A DNA stretch of 64,000 nucleotides from Pelotomaculum propionicicum (GCF_004369225.1 NZ_QFFZ01000017.1:1-64000), one strand, 5' to 3'; positions 34,299 through 42,445 are shown, counted from the first letter of the stretch. The notes: generated by a model not told the origin, from the sequence alone. Numbers and translations: made by a program.

Positions 34299-34455
34299 CC
34301 CGGCAACCCAGCCGCCCTGGCCATAAAGTCGTAGACTTAAAGGTTTAAGTAGCATGTCTTTCTTATGCGTACCATAAATAAAGCCTTATCTAAGTCGACT
34401 TTTGGCTTTAGGCCTGTCAGCTTTGCGCCCTTCCCTTTCGGGAAGTTTGCCCTTT
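34299..34455 (-). ncRNA. Cyclic-di-GMP-I (GEMM-I) riboswitch aptamer in the flgB leader
   Basis: Read on the minus strand the leader has the GEMM landmarks in order: GGGCAAAC, a hairpin closed by CGAAAG (GNRA tetraloop, CTTCC-CGAAAG-GGAAG), GGGCGCAAAGCTGACAGG, CCTAAAGCC, and at the 3' end ATGGCC...GGCTGGGTTGCC, which pairs with the 5' GGCAA. Between CCTAAAG and ATGG there is an extra stem-loop arm of about 70 nt (AAGTCGACTTA...TAAGTCTACGACTT), longer than usual. A terminator follows, then flgB. By family knowledge it binds c-di-GMP, and as built it would probably reduce flgB expression when c-di-GMP is high. Confidence 0.88.
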
Positions 34456-34508
34456 TACGATCCTAGATTTAATTGTATTGGTATAAATTGCCTTAGTTTT
34501 GTAAGTAT

Positions 34509-34537
34509 ATTCTACAAAAAAAGACTGAATCCTGCAA
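34509..34537 (-). promoter_or_regulatory. Sigma-A type promoter of the flgB operon
   Basis: On the minus strand TTGCAG, 17 bases, TAGAAT. It lies between the flaG terminator and the GEMM aptamer, with the predicted start site about 45 bases before the aptamer. Confidence 0.75.
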
Positions 34538-34568
34538 TAAAAAATTTTTTTTACATTCCATCAGCGAG

Positions 34569-34602
34569 TAAAAACCAAGCCACAGCTAACGGGCTTGGTT
34601 AT
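34569..34602 (-). terminator. Terminator after flaG
   Basis: AACCAAGCC / GGCTTGGTT stem with TTTTT after it on the minus strand. The stem is identical to that of the riboswitch terminator at 34253-34289, with a different loop. It ends the orf364-fliD-fliS-orf162-flaG unit. Confidence 0.8.
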
Positions 34603-34705
34603 TTGTTTACTAACAATATTACTTTAATAATATCGGTTTAAAATTAAAGGCTTATACTCTTATTGAATTTTTATTCTAAATTTGTCTATATCTCTAAAGA
34701 TTGAC

Positions 34706-35068
34706 TTAGATAAACTTGTCTAAAATAAGACCAAGCATTTTTTTGATATCAGCTACAAAATCAAGAACCCGTTCAGGAGGAATTTCCCTGATAACAGAAT
34801 TATCCCTGGTATCAATTACCTTAACCATAACTTCTCCGCTTTCCTTGTGGATGCTGAACCGTAACTCCGTGTTATAGGTTTCCATGGTCTTGTTGGTTTG
34901 TTCAACAGCTTCTTCTAATTTTTTGTCATCTGCCGCCTTTTGCTCAGTTTGCTCCGGGGGTTTAAATTGAACATCGGGTGGATTTAAGCTTTTACCTCCT
35001 TGTATGACCTTCATTTTAACATCTTGTTGAGCAATAGCTATGTTATTTTCAGTAATCTGAACATTCAT
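34706..35068 (-). CDS. flaG: FlaG family protein
   Basis: 120 aa. A poorly conserved N-terminus is followed by the FlaG domain (about 55-118): TYNTELRFSIHKESGEVMVKVID, then VIREIPPERVLDFVADIKKMLG. FlaG proteins affect filament length. It is last in the cap-protein unit, followed by a terminator. ATG behind AGGGGGTGA. Confidence 0.92.
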   Translation of the reverse strand: MNVQITENNIAIAQQDVKMKVIQGGKSLNPPDVQFKPPEQTEQKAADDKKLEEAVEQTNKTMETYNTELRFSIHKESGEVMVKVIDTRDNSVIREIPPERVLDFVADIKKMLGLILDKFI

Positions 35069-35087
35069 ATATAGTCACCCCCTAACT

Positions 35088-35576
35088 TTATTTTTTCTTA
35101 TCGATGAAATAACCATCAGATTGAAGAGCATATCCCTGATAAGCTTTTAATGTTCCTCTTTTCGTGTGAAGCAGCGCAATTTCATCCTTTAATTTTTGAT
35201 GTTCTAAGCTTATTTTGCTCAGGTTCTCATTTTCCAGCTTCCGGGTATCTTCTAATATCACAACCATCTGCTTCCGCAGATTCTCTACTTCTTCCAACAT
35301 TACCTTAGCGCCCTTATTTGATCCATCCCCTACCGGAATTCCGTTCAGATATAAAACTTCTTTCTCCAGGGGCGCCACCTCAGCGTCAATTAAACTAATT
35401 TCATTTATATACTCTTGCTTCCTCTCGATTGTAGCCAGAAGATCCTCTGCTTTCTCCGGCGTTAATAATTTGGACTGCTCAACAGTTATATTGATAATTC
35501 TTTCCATTAGTCCCTTTTTACGGACTAAAAGGTCAATCATCCTTGTTAGTATGTTATTTAAACAATTTCCGCTCAT
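35088..35576 (-). CDS. FlgN/FliT-like flagellar chaperone, 162 aa
   Basis: The protein is mostly helical with coiled-coil character (LLVRKKGLMERIINIT, LLATIERKQEYINEIS, LRKQMVVILEDTRKLENENL). Size, helicity and position directly after fliS match FlgN- or FliT-type export chaperones. The start lies one base after the fliS stop, so the two are coupled. It probably guards FliD or hook-associated proteins; the partner is inference. Confidence 0.6.
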   Translation of the reverse strand: MSGNCLNNILTRMIDLLVRKKGLMERIINITVEQSKLLTPEKAEDLLATIERKQEYINEISLIDAEVAPLEKEVLYLNGIPVGDGSNKGAKVMLEEVENLRKQMVVILEDTRKLENENLSKISLEHQKLKDEIALLHTKRGTLKAYQGYALQSDGYFIDKKK

Positions 35577-35577
35577 G

Positions 35578-35970
35578 TCACTGCCCGCTGGCCATGGGCG
35601 CCTTGGAAAGCTTGAGCGCTTCCTTCCACGTATCCCTTAACTGGCTTATGAAATCTAATGCTTCGCCAAGTATATCTCCGTCTTTTTTAATATTGGCTTC
35701 GATTAAGCGCCGGTTGATATAATCATAGAGCAGGGTCAAACTGCCTGACAATTCATAGTCCGTGTTTAAGGTTTCATTTAAATGAGATATTATTTCCTGG
35801 GCCCTGATGATGGAGTCATGTGCGGACTGGATCTTATTTTCTTCTATTGACTTAATGCCTTGCTTAATAAACCTTACCGCGCCGTCATAGAGTATTAAAG
35901 TAAGCTCGCCCCTGCCCGCGCTTTTAATAAAATTTTGCCGGTACTGTTGATATGGATTGACATTTGCCAT
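35578..35970 (-). CDS. fliS: Flagellin export chaperone FliS
   Basis: 130 aa, normal length. NPYQQYRQNFIKSAGRGELTLILYDGAVRFI at the start (landmarks), then LNTDYELSGSLTLLYDYINRRLIEANIKKD. FliS binds the C-terminus of flagellin and keeps it unfolded for export; in Bacilli it also joins the FliW-CsrA-flagellin loop. ATG behind GGGGGG. Confidence 0.95.
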   Translation of the reverse strand: MANVNPYQQYRQNFIKSAGRGELTLILYDGAVRFIKQGIKSIEENKIQSAHDSIIRAQEIISHLNETLNTDYELSGSLTLLYDYINRRLIEANIKKDGDILGEALDFISQLRDTWKEALKLSKAPMASGQ

Positions 35971-36010
35971 TAGTCAACCCCCCCCACTGTTTTTTTATTA
36001 TGAACTGCTG

Positions 36011-37567
36011 CTACTTGCTGCTGCTGAACATCTGGGTAAGATACTGGCTTTGCTGGTTCATCTTGTTCAAAGCGGTCTCCATCGCGGTAAACTGCCTGTA
36101 ATACCGGTCTTCTATGTCCTGCAGCCTGGTGTCCCAGTCTGAAATCTGTTTGTTATATTCAGCTATTTTTTTCCCCAAAAAGCTGTTGTCTACCGTACTA
36201 TAAGAGTTTTCGGAGCCGGCCTTGTCGATAAGCTGGTTGATCCCGCTGGTTAAATTATCATACAACCTGACAGCCAGACCTTTCTCGCTGTTTACATCCG
36301 AACTTTTAGTAAAAAGATCCATCACCGCATCCGGGTTGGCGTTAATGGCTTCTTTCAGCTTGTCTTCATCAATATACAATTTGCCTTTTTCAGAGTAATC
36401 ACCGGTGGTTATACCTATGCTTGCCAAACTGTTATAACCGGAGTCCGCTTTAGAGACAAAAGAAGATAGCGCGCTTCGCATGTTGCCGACGATTCCGTTT
36501 AAAAGACTGTCATTGCGCAAAAGACCGCTTTTTGCTTTTTCTTCCCATTGTTTTTCCTGGTCGTCAGTTAATGCCTCCCGCTGCTCATCCGTTAAAGGCG
36601 GATAGTCTTTATACTTTTCCTCGGAAGTTTTTTTGTTCACCTTGTCAATGGTTGTGTTGTAAAGATCAACAAATGTTTTAATTGAATTGTAAATTGCGTC
36701 CGTGTCGCTGGTTATATTAACATGTACCGTCTCGCTGGTTGACGTGCCGGTCAGGGTGTAGTTTACCCCGGCTATGGTAAACTGGTTGGAAGCCTGATTC
36801 AACAGTGTGCCGTTTAACTCAAAAACAGCGTCGGTCCCGTTGACAGCGGCAAAGGGATCAATTACCCCCGGATCGGGGTTGCCGTCCAGCTTTAAATCAT
36901 TGAACAATTCACTAGAGTTGGAAACATTGTCAAAATCAATTGCCGCAGCGGCGCCGGTAGAATTGGATGAAATGAAGATGCGTTTTAGTGTTTTGTCAAA
37001 AGAAGCGGTAACCCCGGCGCTGACTTCAGTGCTGGATCCGTCGACTGTCACTGTTTTCTTTGCGCTGTTAATCTTGCTGACCAGGGTGTCAATTGTATCA
37101 ATGCTTGGATTAATGCTTATTTCCTGGCTGCCGTTGACTTTAAACACTATTGGGTCGGTGCTGGTCAATCCCATCTGGTCGTGTAAATTGGTCTTGCTTG
37201 CATCAAAGGTCACCGCTTCGCTGCTGTTTAGCCTGGCGTTGCTTGCCAGAGCGGTGACTTTGATATCCTGTGCTCCCACCACTGCCGTACTGGTGGAGCT
37301 TACTTTTACGATCCCTTCATTGGAAGAAACAGCCTTTTTGGTCAGGTAGGATCCCTGGAGCTTCATTTTGAAAACATTATCACGCAGGGAGCGCAGCGAA
37401 TTATTAATCTCCCGGTAATCGCTCCTCTGCCAGTCAGCGATAGTTTTATTTTGCTTGATTTTATCTTGTTTTGTGCGCTGGGCTTTCATCAAGCTAGTAA
37501 CCATCTGGTCAATATCCAGACCCGATCCTGACAGGCCGAAATACCTGGTTGGGCTGATCGTCGACAT
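36011..37567 (-). CDS. fliD: Flagellar filament cap protein FliD
   Basis: 518 aa. N-terminal FliD domain (about 8-105, LSGSGLDIDQMVTSLMKAQR), a variable middle rich in Ser/Thr/Asp, then the C-terminal FliD domain (about 270-505) ending MNQQSQYLTQMFSSSK. It caps the filament and helps flagellin fold. ATG behind GGGAGGAATAACA. It lies downstream of the sigma-28 promoter at 38793. Confidence 0.94.
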   Translation of the reverse strand: MSTISPTRYFGLSGSGLDIDQMVTSLMKAQRTKQDKIKQNKTIADWQRSDYREINNSLRSLRDNVFKMKLQGSYLTKKAVSSNEGIVKVSSTSTAVVGAQDIKVTALASNARLNSSEAVTFDASKTNLHDQMGLTSTDPIVFKVNGSQEISINPSIDTIDTLVSKINSAKKTVTVDGSSTEVSAGVTASFDKTLKRIFISSNSTGAAAAIDFDNVSNSSELFNDLKLDGNPDPGVIDPFAAVNGTDAVFELNGTLLNQASNQFTIAGVNYTLTGTSTSETVHVNITSDTDAIYNSIKTFVDLYNTTIDKVNKKTSEEKYKDYPPLTDEQREALTDDQEKQWEEKAKSGLLRNDSLLNGIVGNMRSALSSFVSKADSGYNSLASIGITTGDYSEKGKLYIDEDKLKEAINANPDAVMDLFTKSSDVNSEKGLAVRLYDNLTSGINQLIDKAGSENSYSTVDNSFLGKKIAEYNKQISDWDTRLQDIEDRYYRQFTAMETALNKMNQQSQYLTQMFSSSK

Positions 37568-37627
37568 TGTTATTCCTCCCTATCCCCGAAGTGGCCTTGA
37601 AACACTGAGCCTATTCTTCCTTAAGAC

Positions 37628-38722
37628 TTAAACTGCCAGGTCAATTTGCTGAATCGTACCTGCCAAACCGCTTTCGTAAAGAAAAACGCCTGAGTTTTTC
37701 ACCTGGCCCTGCAGATTAATACCGCTATCCTTCATTTCAAACGGTGTATTCGTGTTCCCCAGGAAAATTGCGCCTATTCCCTTTTGGCCCAGGGCAAACA
37801 GGACATCCTTACCGTCCTGGTCCTTGGTCCAGATGCGCAACCGTTCATAAATGGAATCGTTCTCATCGATCCAGTGGTTGCCGTCTTCATCATATTTGGA
37901 CAGTTCGGCGAATCCATCGCCGGTACTCGGTCCAAAAAGCTCGCCGCCGTTGTCGATGCGGCCGTCTCCATCGAGATCGATTGCCAGGAAACCGCTGCCA
38001 GGGCCAACGAAAGAAATTTGATCTTCCTTCCCGTCCGAATCCAAATCAAAGCTAAATTTGTTACTTGTCAGTTCAGGAGCTGTTCCGCTGAAATTTATCA
38101 CCAGCGGGTCAATTTTCGCGGCGTCTCCGGCCCTGATGCTAATATCCTGCCGGGCGGCAAATTCCCTGCTCATGTTCAGCTGCACTGAAAAATTGATCTC
38201 CCTGCCATCCGCCGTTTTGACAATACCTTCCGCTGTAAAAGACATCTTTTCCTGCTCGTAATAAGCTTCATGGAGATCATACTCCAGGCCCCAACCCTGA
38301 CGCTGCTGTGCTTGAGGAATCGTTTTTACGGAACCGTTATTCAGCCCCGTCTGCGCGGAACCCAATTTCAACTTGTTCAGCACGTAGAACTTTATTTTTT
38401 TACCAGTCAGGGCTTCCAACATTTTTTGAATAAGTTGGATCTTCTGCTTGTCCTGATCACTGATTTCGAACTCGCCGGCGCCGTCAGCCTGCGCCACCCC
38501 CGCTGACTGCCCTTTTCCCGCCGCCAGCGCGGCTTTAGCCTGATCCGACAGTTCAAGCACGTCCACCTGCAGCATCAAAGGTTGCCCCGCCGTACGGGAG
38601 TTATTCCCCTCAAAATCAAGTCTTTGCATACCATTCCAGGTCTTCAGGGATTCCTCCCTGGTGTAGCTCTTATAAGAGCTGCTTTCTCCTGACATAATAA
38701 CAGCCGAGTCCATAATTTTCAT
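37628..38722 (-). CDS. Flagellar-cluster protein with EF-hand-like calcium-binding loops, 364 aa
   Basis: No established family name comes to mind. The N-terminal part (about 1-200) is Ser/Gln/Lys-rich and polar. The C-terminal part has DLDSDGKEDQI, AIDLDGDGRIDNGG and KYDEDGNHWIDEND, which are DxDxDG loops of the dockerin/VCBS/EF-hand type, followed by WTKDQDGKDVLFALGQKGIGAI. There is no signal peptide, so if surface-located it might leave through the flagellar export route. The ATG at 38722 is behind GGGGGA, with a perfect sigma-28 promoter 70 bases upstream. Co-transcription with fliD suggests a late flagellar role. Confidence 0.7.
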   Translation of the reverse strand: MKIMDSAVIMSGESSSYKSYTREESLKTWNGMQRLDFEGNNSRTAGQPLMLQVDVLELSDQAKAALAAGKGQSAGVAQADGAGEFEISDQDKQKIQLIQKMLEALTGKKIKFYVLNKLKLGSAQTGLNNGSVKTIPQAQQRQGWGLEYDLHEAYYEQEKMSFTAEGIVKTADGREINFSVQLNMSREFAARQDISIRAGDAAKIDPLVINFSGTAPELTSNKFSFDLDSDGKEDQISFVGPGSGFLAIDLDGDGRIDNGGELFGPSTGDGFAELSKYDEDGNHWIDENDSIYERLRIWTKDQDGKDVLFALGQKGIGAIFLGNTNTPFEMKDSGINLQGQVKNSGVFLYESGLAGTIQQIDLAV

Positions 38723-39132
38723 AATGAATATTCCCCCGTTCAGGGTCAAATTTAAATAAAAAAGGTTTTGTTTAAAGTTATTCTTACACCAATTATCGGC
38801 ATGCTCCAGCAATTATTTATAAGACAAAAGTCCCATTTAATTTGTTATGTTTCAAATAAGAGGTAAAAACCGTAAGGTAACAGTGATTCATTAACTAAAA
38901 GCGGGTTGCATTTACTTGACATTTAGAAAGGTTTATTCAAAATAAAGAACCCCCTTTAAATCCGGAGTTACTTTTACACCAATTGAGACAAGTAGAGTCA
39001 AAGAATACGCTTAGTGTTTGAGCGCTTTTTCATATCTTTGACAGAATCGTCACAAATGAAGGTGTGCCCATTGAATTGTTTTTAAAGAGATCTATATTTT
39101 AGTTGATTGACTTTTTGTTGTTGAAGTCCCAG
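38723..39132. other. Spacer with the orf364 promoter, otherwise no gene
   Basis: Apart from the sigma-28 promoter at 38793-38819 this 410-bp AT-rich stretch shows no convincing open frame. A weak GGGTTCT-like inverted pair is seen near 38930-38975, with no clear terminator. Confidence 0.4.
38793..38819 (-). promoter_or_regulatory. Sigma-28 (FliA/SigD) promoter of orf364-fliD-fliS-orf162-flaG
   Basis: On the minus strand TAAA, exactly 15 bases, GCCGATAA: a full match to the sigma-28 consensus, about 70 bases before the orf364 start. Confidence 0.9.
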
Positions 39133-39392
39133 CTATCCAGAAAATTCCTGAATGATTGAAACTATTACCTCCCTCAGGTCATCCAGCTCATTCCGATCCA
39201 GGCACGCCAGCATCCGGCTTAAACAGCGGTTGAGGCTTTCGACCTCATGGTTGAAGATGTAGACGCCGCTCTGCGGAGAAACTGCTCGAATAGCACTGTG
39301 AAACAAACAGTTTCCCTCATGACAGCAGGATAATCCCCTGTATCGATGCAAATAACAATATCGTTTAATACTTCTCTCAAAAGGTTGATCAT
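39133..39392 (-). pseudogene. Small flagellar-cluster gene apparently broken by a one-base frameshift
   Basis: A good start (ATG at 39392 behind GGGCGGGGG) opens MINLLREVLNDIVICIDTGD...VLFEQFLRR and then runs out of sensible sequence. From about 39265 a frame offset by one base continues with GVYIFNHEVESLNRCLSRM...REVIVSIIQEFSG to the stop at 39133. Joined, the two halves make a plausible helical protein of about 86 aa. The offset equals loss of one base around the CGCAGAGCGGCG stretch. It could be a real mutation, a sequencing error, or less likely programmed -1 shifting. Function unknown. Confidence 0.55.
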
Positions 39393-39442
39393 GGCAGCCC
39401 CCGCCCTTTTACATGATCAAGAACCTTATACTTAAAATATCG

Positions 39443-40690
39443 CTAAAGGTTAATCAGAGAAATCACGTAAGGCAGGCGGTGGTATTCACCCTGTTTAATC
39501 TGCCGCAGCACATCCTCAAAATAGGCGTTGCTATGGCCGATAGACCGCTCAACGGCGCTAATCACCCCAACAACCATGTCTTCATCCACATTTCTTTCTT
39601 CAGCCAGGCAAACGCATATGGTAAAAAAGCGCACCAGGGTGTAGAAAAACACCATCAGGAAGTAGGCGTCCACATACTTGTAGGTGTAAAACTTTTTGGA
39701 AAAGATAAAGTTAACAAAGTAATTTTCATATATATGGCTGATGTCCGTCATATAGGGCTTGTAGTACTTATGGTAACCATCCAGTAACCGCCGCACTTTT
39801 TCTTCGGTAATCATCCCTTCATCCAGAAGTTTCAGCTGGTTATAAGCTATAACCAGCAATCTGGCTATATCCTTTTCGGTAATGGCGATAAACAGCCTTT
39901 TATCCACCGCTTCCTTGACCAGTTTCATCATGAAAAGAGGTTGGGCCGGCATTGTATTTAGTCTGTTTATTAGCTCCGCGTCCAGGTTCTGCAGGTATCT
40001 TTTGACACCTGAAGTGTCTCCGTCCTTTAATTTATCCACCATGAGGCCGGCAAGTGTTAGTCTGGCGTCAATATCCATCTCCCGGCTCTGCATGATATCC
40101 ACAAGCAACTCTTCCACCTCAAAGTAACTGGTTTTGCCTTTCTTTTTCCTTTCCATCAGGTTACCGATTTTGCCGTTATAGGTGCTCAAGCTTGGAAATT
40201 CAAAACCCTCCGGGTCCTGGTAGAATTCCACCGGTCTTTTCTCTTTTAGAGTCTGGGCAGCGGTGGCGCAGGCGTAGGTCAAGGCCATTTCCCAACCCCG
40301 CTCGGTTAAGAAAATGTTGCGAGGATATATTTTACAGGTGTCGGGCAGCGCTTCCAGACCATATTTCTTTTGAATAGAACACAGGCCGTCCCCGGACAAA
40401 CAGGGGGCGACCATAAAATCTACCGCATCCGGCTCTTTTTCTCCTTCACCGGTTTGCGCAGGCAAGCTCTTTTCCCTGTTCTTTAACACAATAATTCCTT
40501 TGCCGGTCTTATCCTTTTTTAAATGCTCAGCCAACAAAACGGATAAGTCCCCGTCCTCAGCCGCGAGCCGCTCGTATTTTTCCACGGTTTTTTTGTCTAT
40601 GTCTATCCGCCAGCGCTTGCAGCACTCGGTGCACATGGAGCACTTGAATTTTAGGATGTAATCCGGAACCAGATAGTGTTTGGAAGACAT
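39443..40690 (-). CDS. fliB: FliB-like flagellin lysine-N-methylase
   Basis: 415 aa. N-terminal Cys cluster FKCSMCTECCKRWRIDID (about 14-31), then PCLSGDGLCSIQKKYGLEALP and CKIYPRNIF (about 105-135), the pattern of the FliB family, whose cysteines likely bind an Fe-S cluster. The rest is helical. FliB methylates lysines of flagellin in Salmonella. It lies directly downstream of fliC, behind the fliC terminator. ATG behind AAAGGGGAA. Confidence 0.85.
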   Translation of the reverse strand: MSSKHYLVPDYILKFKCSMCTECCKRWRIDIDKKTVEKYERLAAEDGDLSVLLAEHLKKDKTGKGIIVLKNREKSLPAQTGEGEKEPDAVDFMVAPCLSGDGLCSIQKKYGLEALPDTCKIYPRNIFLTERGWEMALTYACATAAQTLKEKRPVEFYQDPEGFEFPSLSTYNGKIGNLMERKKKGKTSYFEVEELLVDIMQSREMDIDARLTLAGLMVDKLKDGDTSGVKRYLQNLDAELINRLNTMPAQPLFMMKLVKEAVDKRLFIAITEKDIARLLVIAYNQLKLLDEGMITEEKVRRLLDGYHKYYKPYMTDISHIYENYFVNFIFSKKFYTYKYVDAYFLMVFFYTLVRFFTICVCLAEERNVDEDMVVGVISAVERSIGHSNAYFEDVLRQIKQGEYHRLPYVISLINL

Positions 40691-40729
40691 TGCCGTTCCC
40701 CTTTCTTATTTAAACCGATACGGTGTTGC

Positions 40730-40758
40730 AAAAGAAGCCAGCCTATGGGCTGGCTTCT
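40730..40758 (-). terminator. fliC terminator
   Basis: GAAGCCAGCC / GGCTGGCTTC ten-base-pair stem with a four-base loop, followed on the minus strand by TTTT. It lies 20 bases past the flagellin stop. Confidence 0.9.
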
Positions 40759-40779
40759 TCTTATACACAGTAATTATTG

Positions 40780-42291
40780 TTATTTCAGTAGTGAGAGAAC
40801 ACCCTGAGGCTGCTGGTTGGCCTGAGCCAGCATAGCCTGGGCGGCCTGGGTGAGAATACTGTTCTTGGTGAACTCCATCATTTCCTTGGCCATATCTACG
40901 TCACGGATGCGGGACTCGGCGCTGCTCAGGTTTTCAGAGGAGGTGCCCAGGTTGTTAATGGTATGTTCCAGGCGGTTCTGGTAAGCGCCCAGCTTGGAGC
41001 GTTCCTGTGAAACTGTGGTAATGGCGTTGTTAATAGTGGTAATGGCGTTGTTTGCCGCTCCTTGAGTAGATACGTTAATGCCCTTTTGAACCGTCGCTTG
41101 CGTTGTGACCGTACCGCCGGCACCCGTTACCGCCGCTGTAGATTGAGTCAGGGTTTGGGTAATCGCGTCGGAGTCAGCAGCGGCAAATGTCCCACCGGTT
41201 GCCGCGTAGGTGCCCACCGCAGTGCCGGCATAAACAGTATTAAAATTAAATGCTACCGTTGCAACCCTGTCACTGGCGGAATCACCCAGGGTAACACTGG
41301 ACTGATTGCCGTACACCTTTACAGCGGTCCCAACAGTGGTGCCGCCGGTATTGGCCGAGCCGATTTGCATACTCAAAAACCGGGCAGTCGCGGTATACGT
41401 ATATGTGTCGTCTGCGGCGTTATCCGCATCCGTGGCAATCGTTAGTTTGGCGCCGTCGGCCAGCGTAACGATACCGTCAGCGCCGGAAGAATCCACGCTG
41501 GCATTTGTCCAGTTCGCCCCGCCGTCCGTGGTGTACGAGGCCGCGGTCACTTTACCTGCAGCAACAGTGGTGATTTTCACCTGGAATGTTGTATCCGCGC
41601 TGCCTGTAAAGTTAGAAACATCGGCTGTGCCTGCGCCGCCTGAAGCGTTACTCTGGGTGACGGCTGTAGCAGTGGCGGCTGTCTTAGAAACGTTCAGATA
41701 ATAACCATTCAGGTTTTGTGACGATGTAGTGAGGGAAGTCACCAGGGTATTTGTATTCGAGAAGGTGGTCGTTACCAGAGCCCCGGCCACCCCCAGGGAC
41801 TGGGCGTCCATGGCGCCGATGGTCAAGCTGATGCTCTGGTCTTTATTGGCGCCGATATGGAATGTATCATTAAATCCGCCCGCCAGGAGGTTCTGGGTGT
41901 TAAACTCGGTGGTATTGGAGATACGGGTAATTTCCTTGGCTAACTGATCCATCTCACTCTGAATTTTGCTTCTGTCATCTGAAGTGTTGGTGTCAGATGC
42001 GGACTGGGTCGCCAGTTCACGCATACGCTGCAGAATGCTGTGGGTTTCATTCAGAGCGCCTTCAGCCGATTGGATCAGTGAAATACCGTCCTGGGCATTC
42101 CTTGCAGCCTGGTCCAGGCCGCGGATCTGACCGCGCATTTTTTCCGAGATAGCCAGCCCTGCCGCGTCGTCACCGGCTTTGTTGATGCGCAGGCCGGAAG
42201 ACAACTTTTCCAGAGACTTGGCGCCGTTGGTGTTGTTGGCTGAAAGCTGACGGTAGGTGTTGAGCGCCGCGATGTTGTGGTTGATAATCAT
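40780..42291 (-). CDS. fliC: Flagellin
   Basis: 503 aa. The conserved N-terminal D0/D1 (MIINHNIAALNTYRQLS, LSSGLRINKAGDDAAGLAIS, RNAQDGISLIQSAEGAL) and C-terminal D1/D0 (RSKLGAYQNRLEHTINNL, SRIRDVDMAKEMMEFTK, QAMLAQANQQPQGVLSLL) are intact. The middle (about 150-420) is Ala/Thr/Gly-rich, has no charged core and is probably surface-exposed. It has its own sigma-28 promoter, a leader with two CsrA-type hairpins and a terminator. FliW, CsrA, FliS and FliB for its control, export and methylation are all encoded nearby. Confidence 0.97.
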   Translation of the reverse strand: MIINHNIAALNTYRQLSANNTNGAKSLEKLSSGLRINKAGDDAAGLAISEKMRGQIRGLDQAARNAQDGISLIQSAEGALNETHSILQRMRELATQSASDTNTSDDRSKIQSEMDQLAKEITRISNTTEFNTQNLLAGGFNDTFHIGANKDQSISLTIGAMDAQSLGVAGALVTTTFSNTNTLVTSLTTSSQNLNGYYLNVSKTAATATAVTQSNASGGAGTADVSNFTGSADTTFQVKITTVAAGKVTAASYTTDGGANWTNASVDSSGADGIVTLADGAKLTIATDADNAADDTYTYTATARFLSMQIGSANTGGTTVGTAVKVYGNQSSVTLGDSASDRVATVAFNFNTVYAGTAVGTYAATGGTFAAADSDAITQTLTQSTAAVTGAGGTVTTQATVQKGINVSTQGAANNAITTINNAITTVSQERSKLGAYQNRLEHTINNLGTSSENLSSAESRIRDVDMAKEMMEFTKNSILTQAAQAMLAQANQQPQGVLSLLK

Positions 42292-42293
42292 TT

Positions 42294-42338
42294 TTCATTC
42301 CTCCATGAATTTTAATTTGATACCGCGTCCGTGCGGTA
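42294..42338 (-). promoter_or_regulatory. Two CsrA-binding hairpins in the fliC leader
   Basis: On the mRNA, TACCGC-ACGGAC-GCGGTA (42321-42338) displays GGA in a six-base loop. Fifteen bases further, TTCAT-GGAGGA-ATGAA (42294-42309) holds the Shine-Dalgarno GGAGG in its loop. Two sites with the second over the ribosome-binding site is the known layout of hag control by CsrA in Bacillus. csrA and fliW lie immediately upstream. Confidence 0.78.
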
Positions 42339-42383
42339 TTTACTTCCGGGTCGGCCGCCCCGGTAAAATTTATTCTGGTTAAT

Positions 42384-42410
42384 ATATCGTCTTTAAGCCT
42401 CTTAAGTTTA
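42384..42410 (-). promoter_or_regulatory. Sigma-28 promoter of fliC
   Basis: On the minus strand TAAA, 15 bases, GACGATAT, one mismatch from the consensus core, about 93 bases before the flagellin start. Confidence 0.88.
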
Positions 42411-42445
42411 GTCCTACTAAGGTCCTATTTTTTAATTCGAAAACA

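Noticed and set aside
40926-41701. Long open frames inside flagellin on both strands
   Set aside because: They are shadows caused by the Ala/Thr/Gly-rich composition of fliC.
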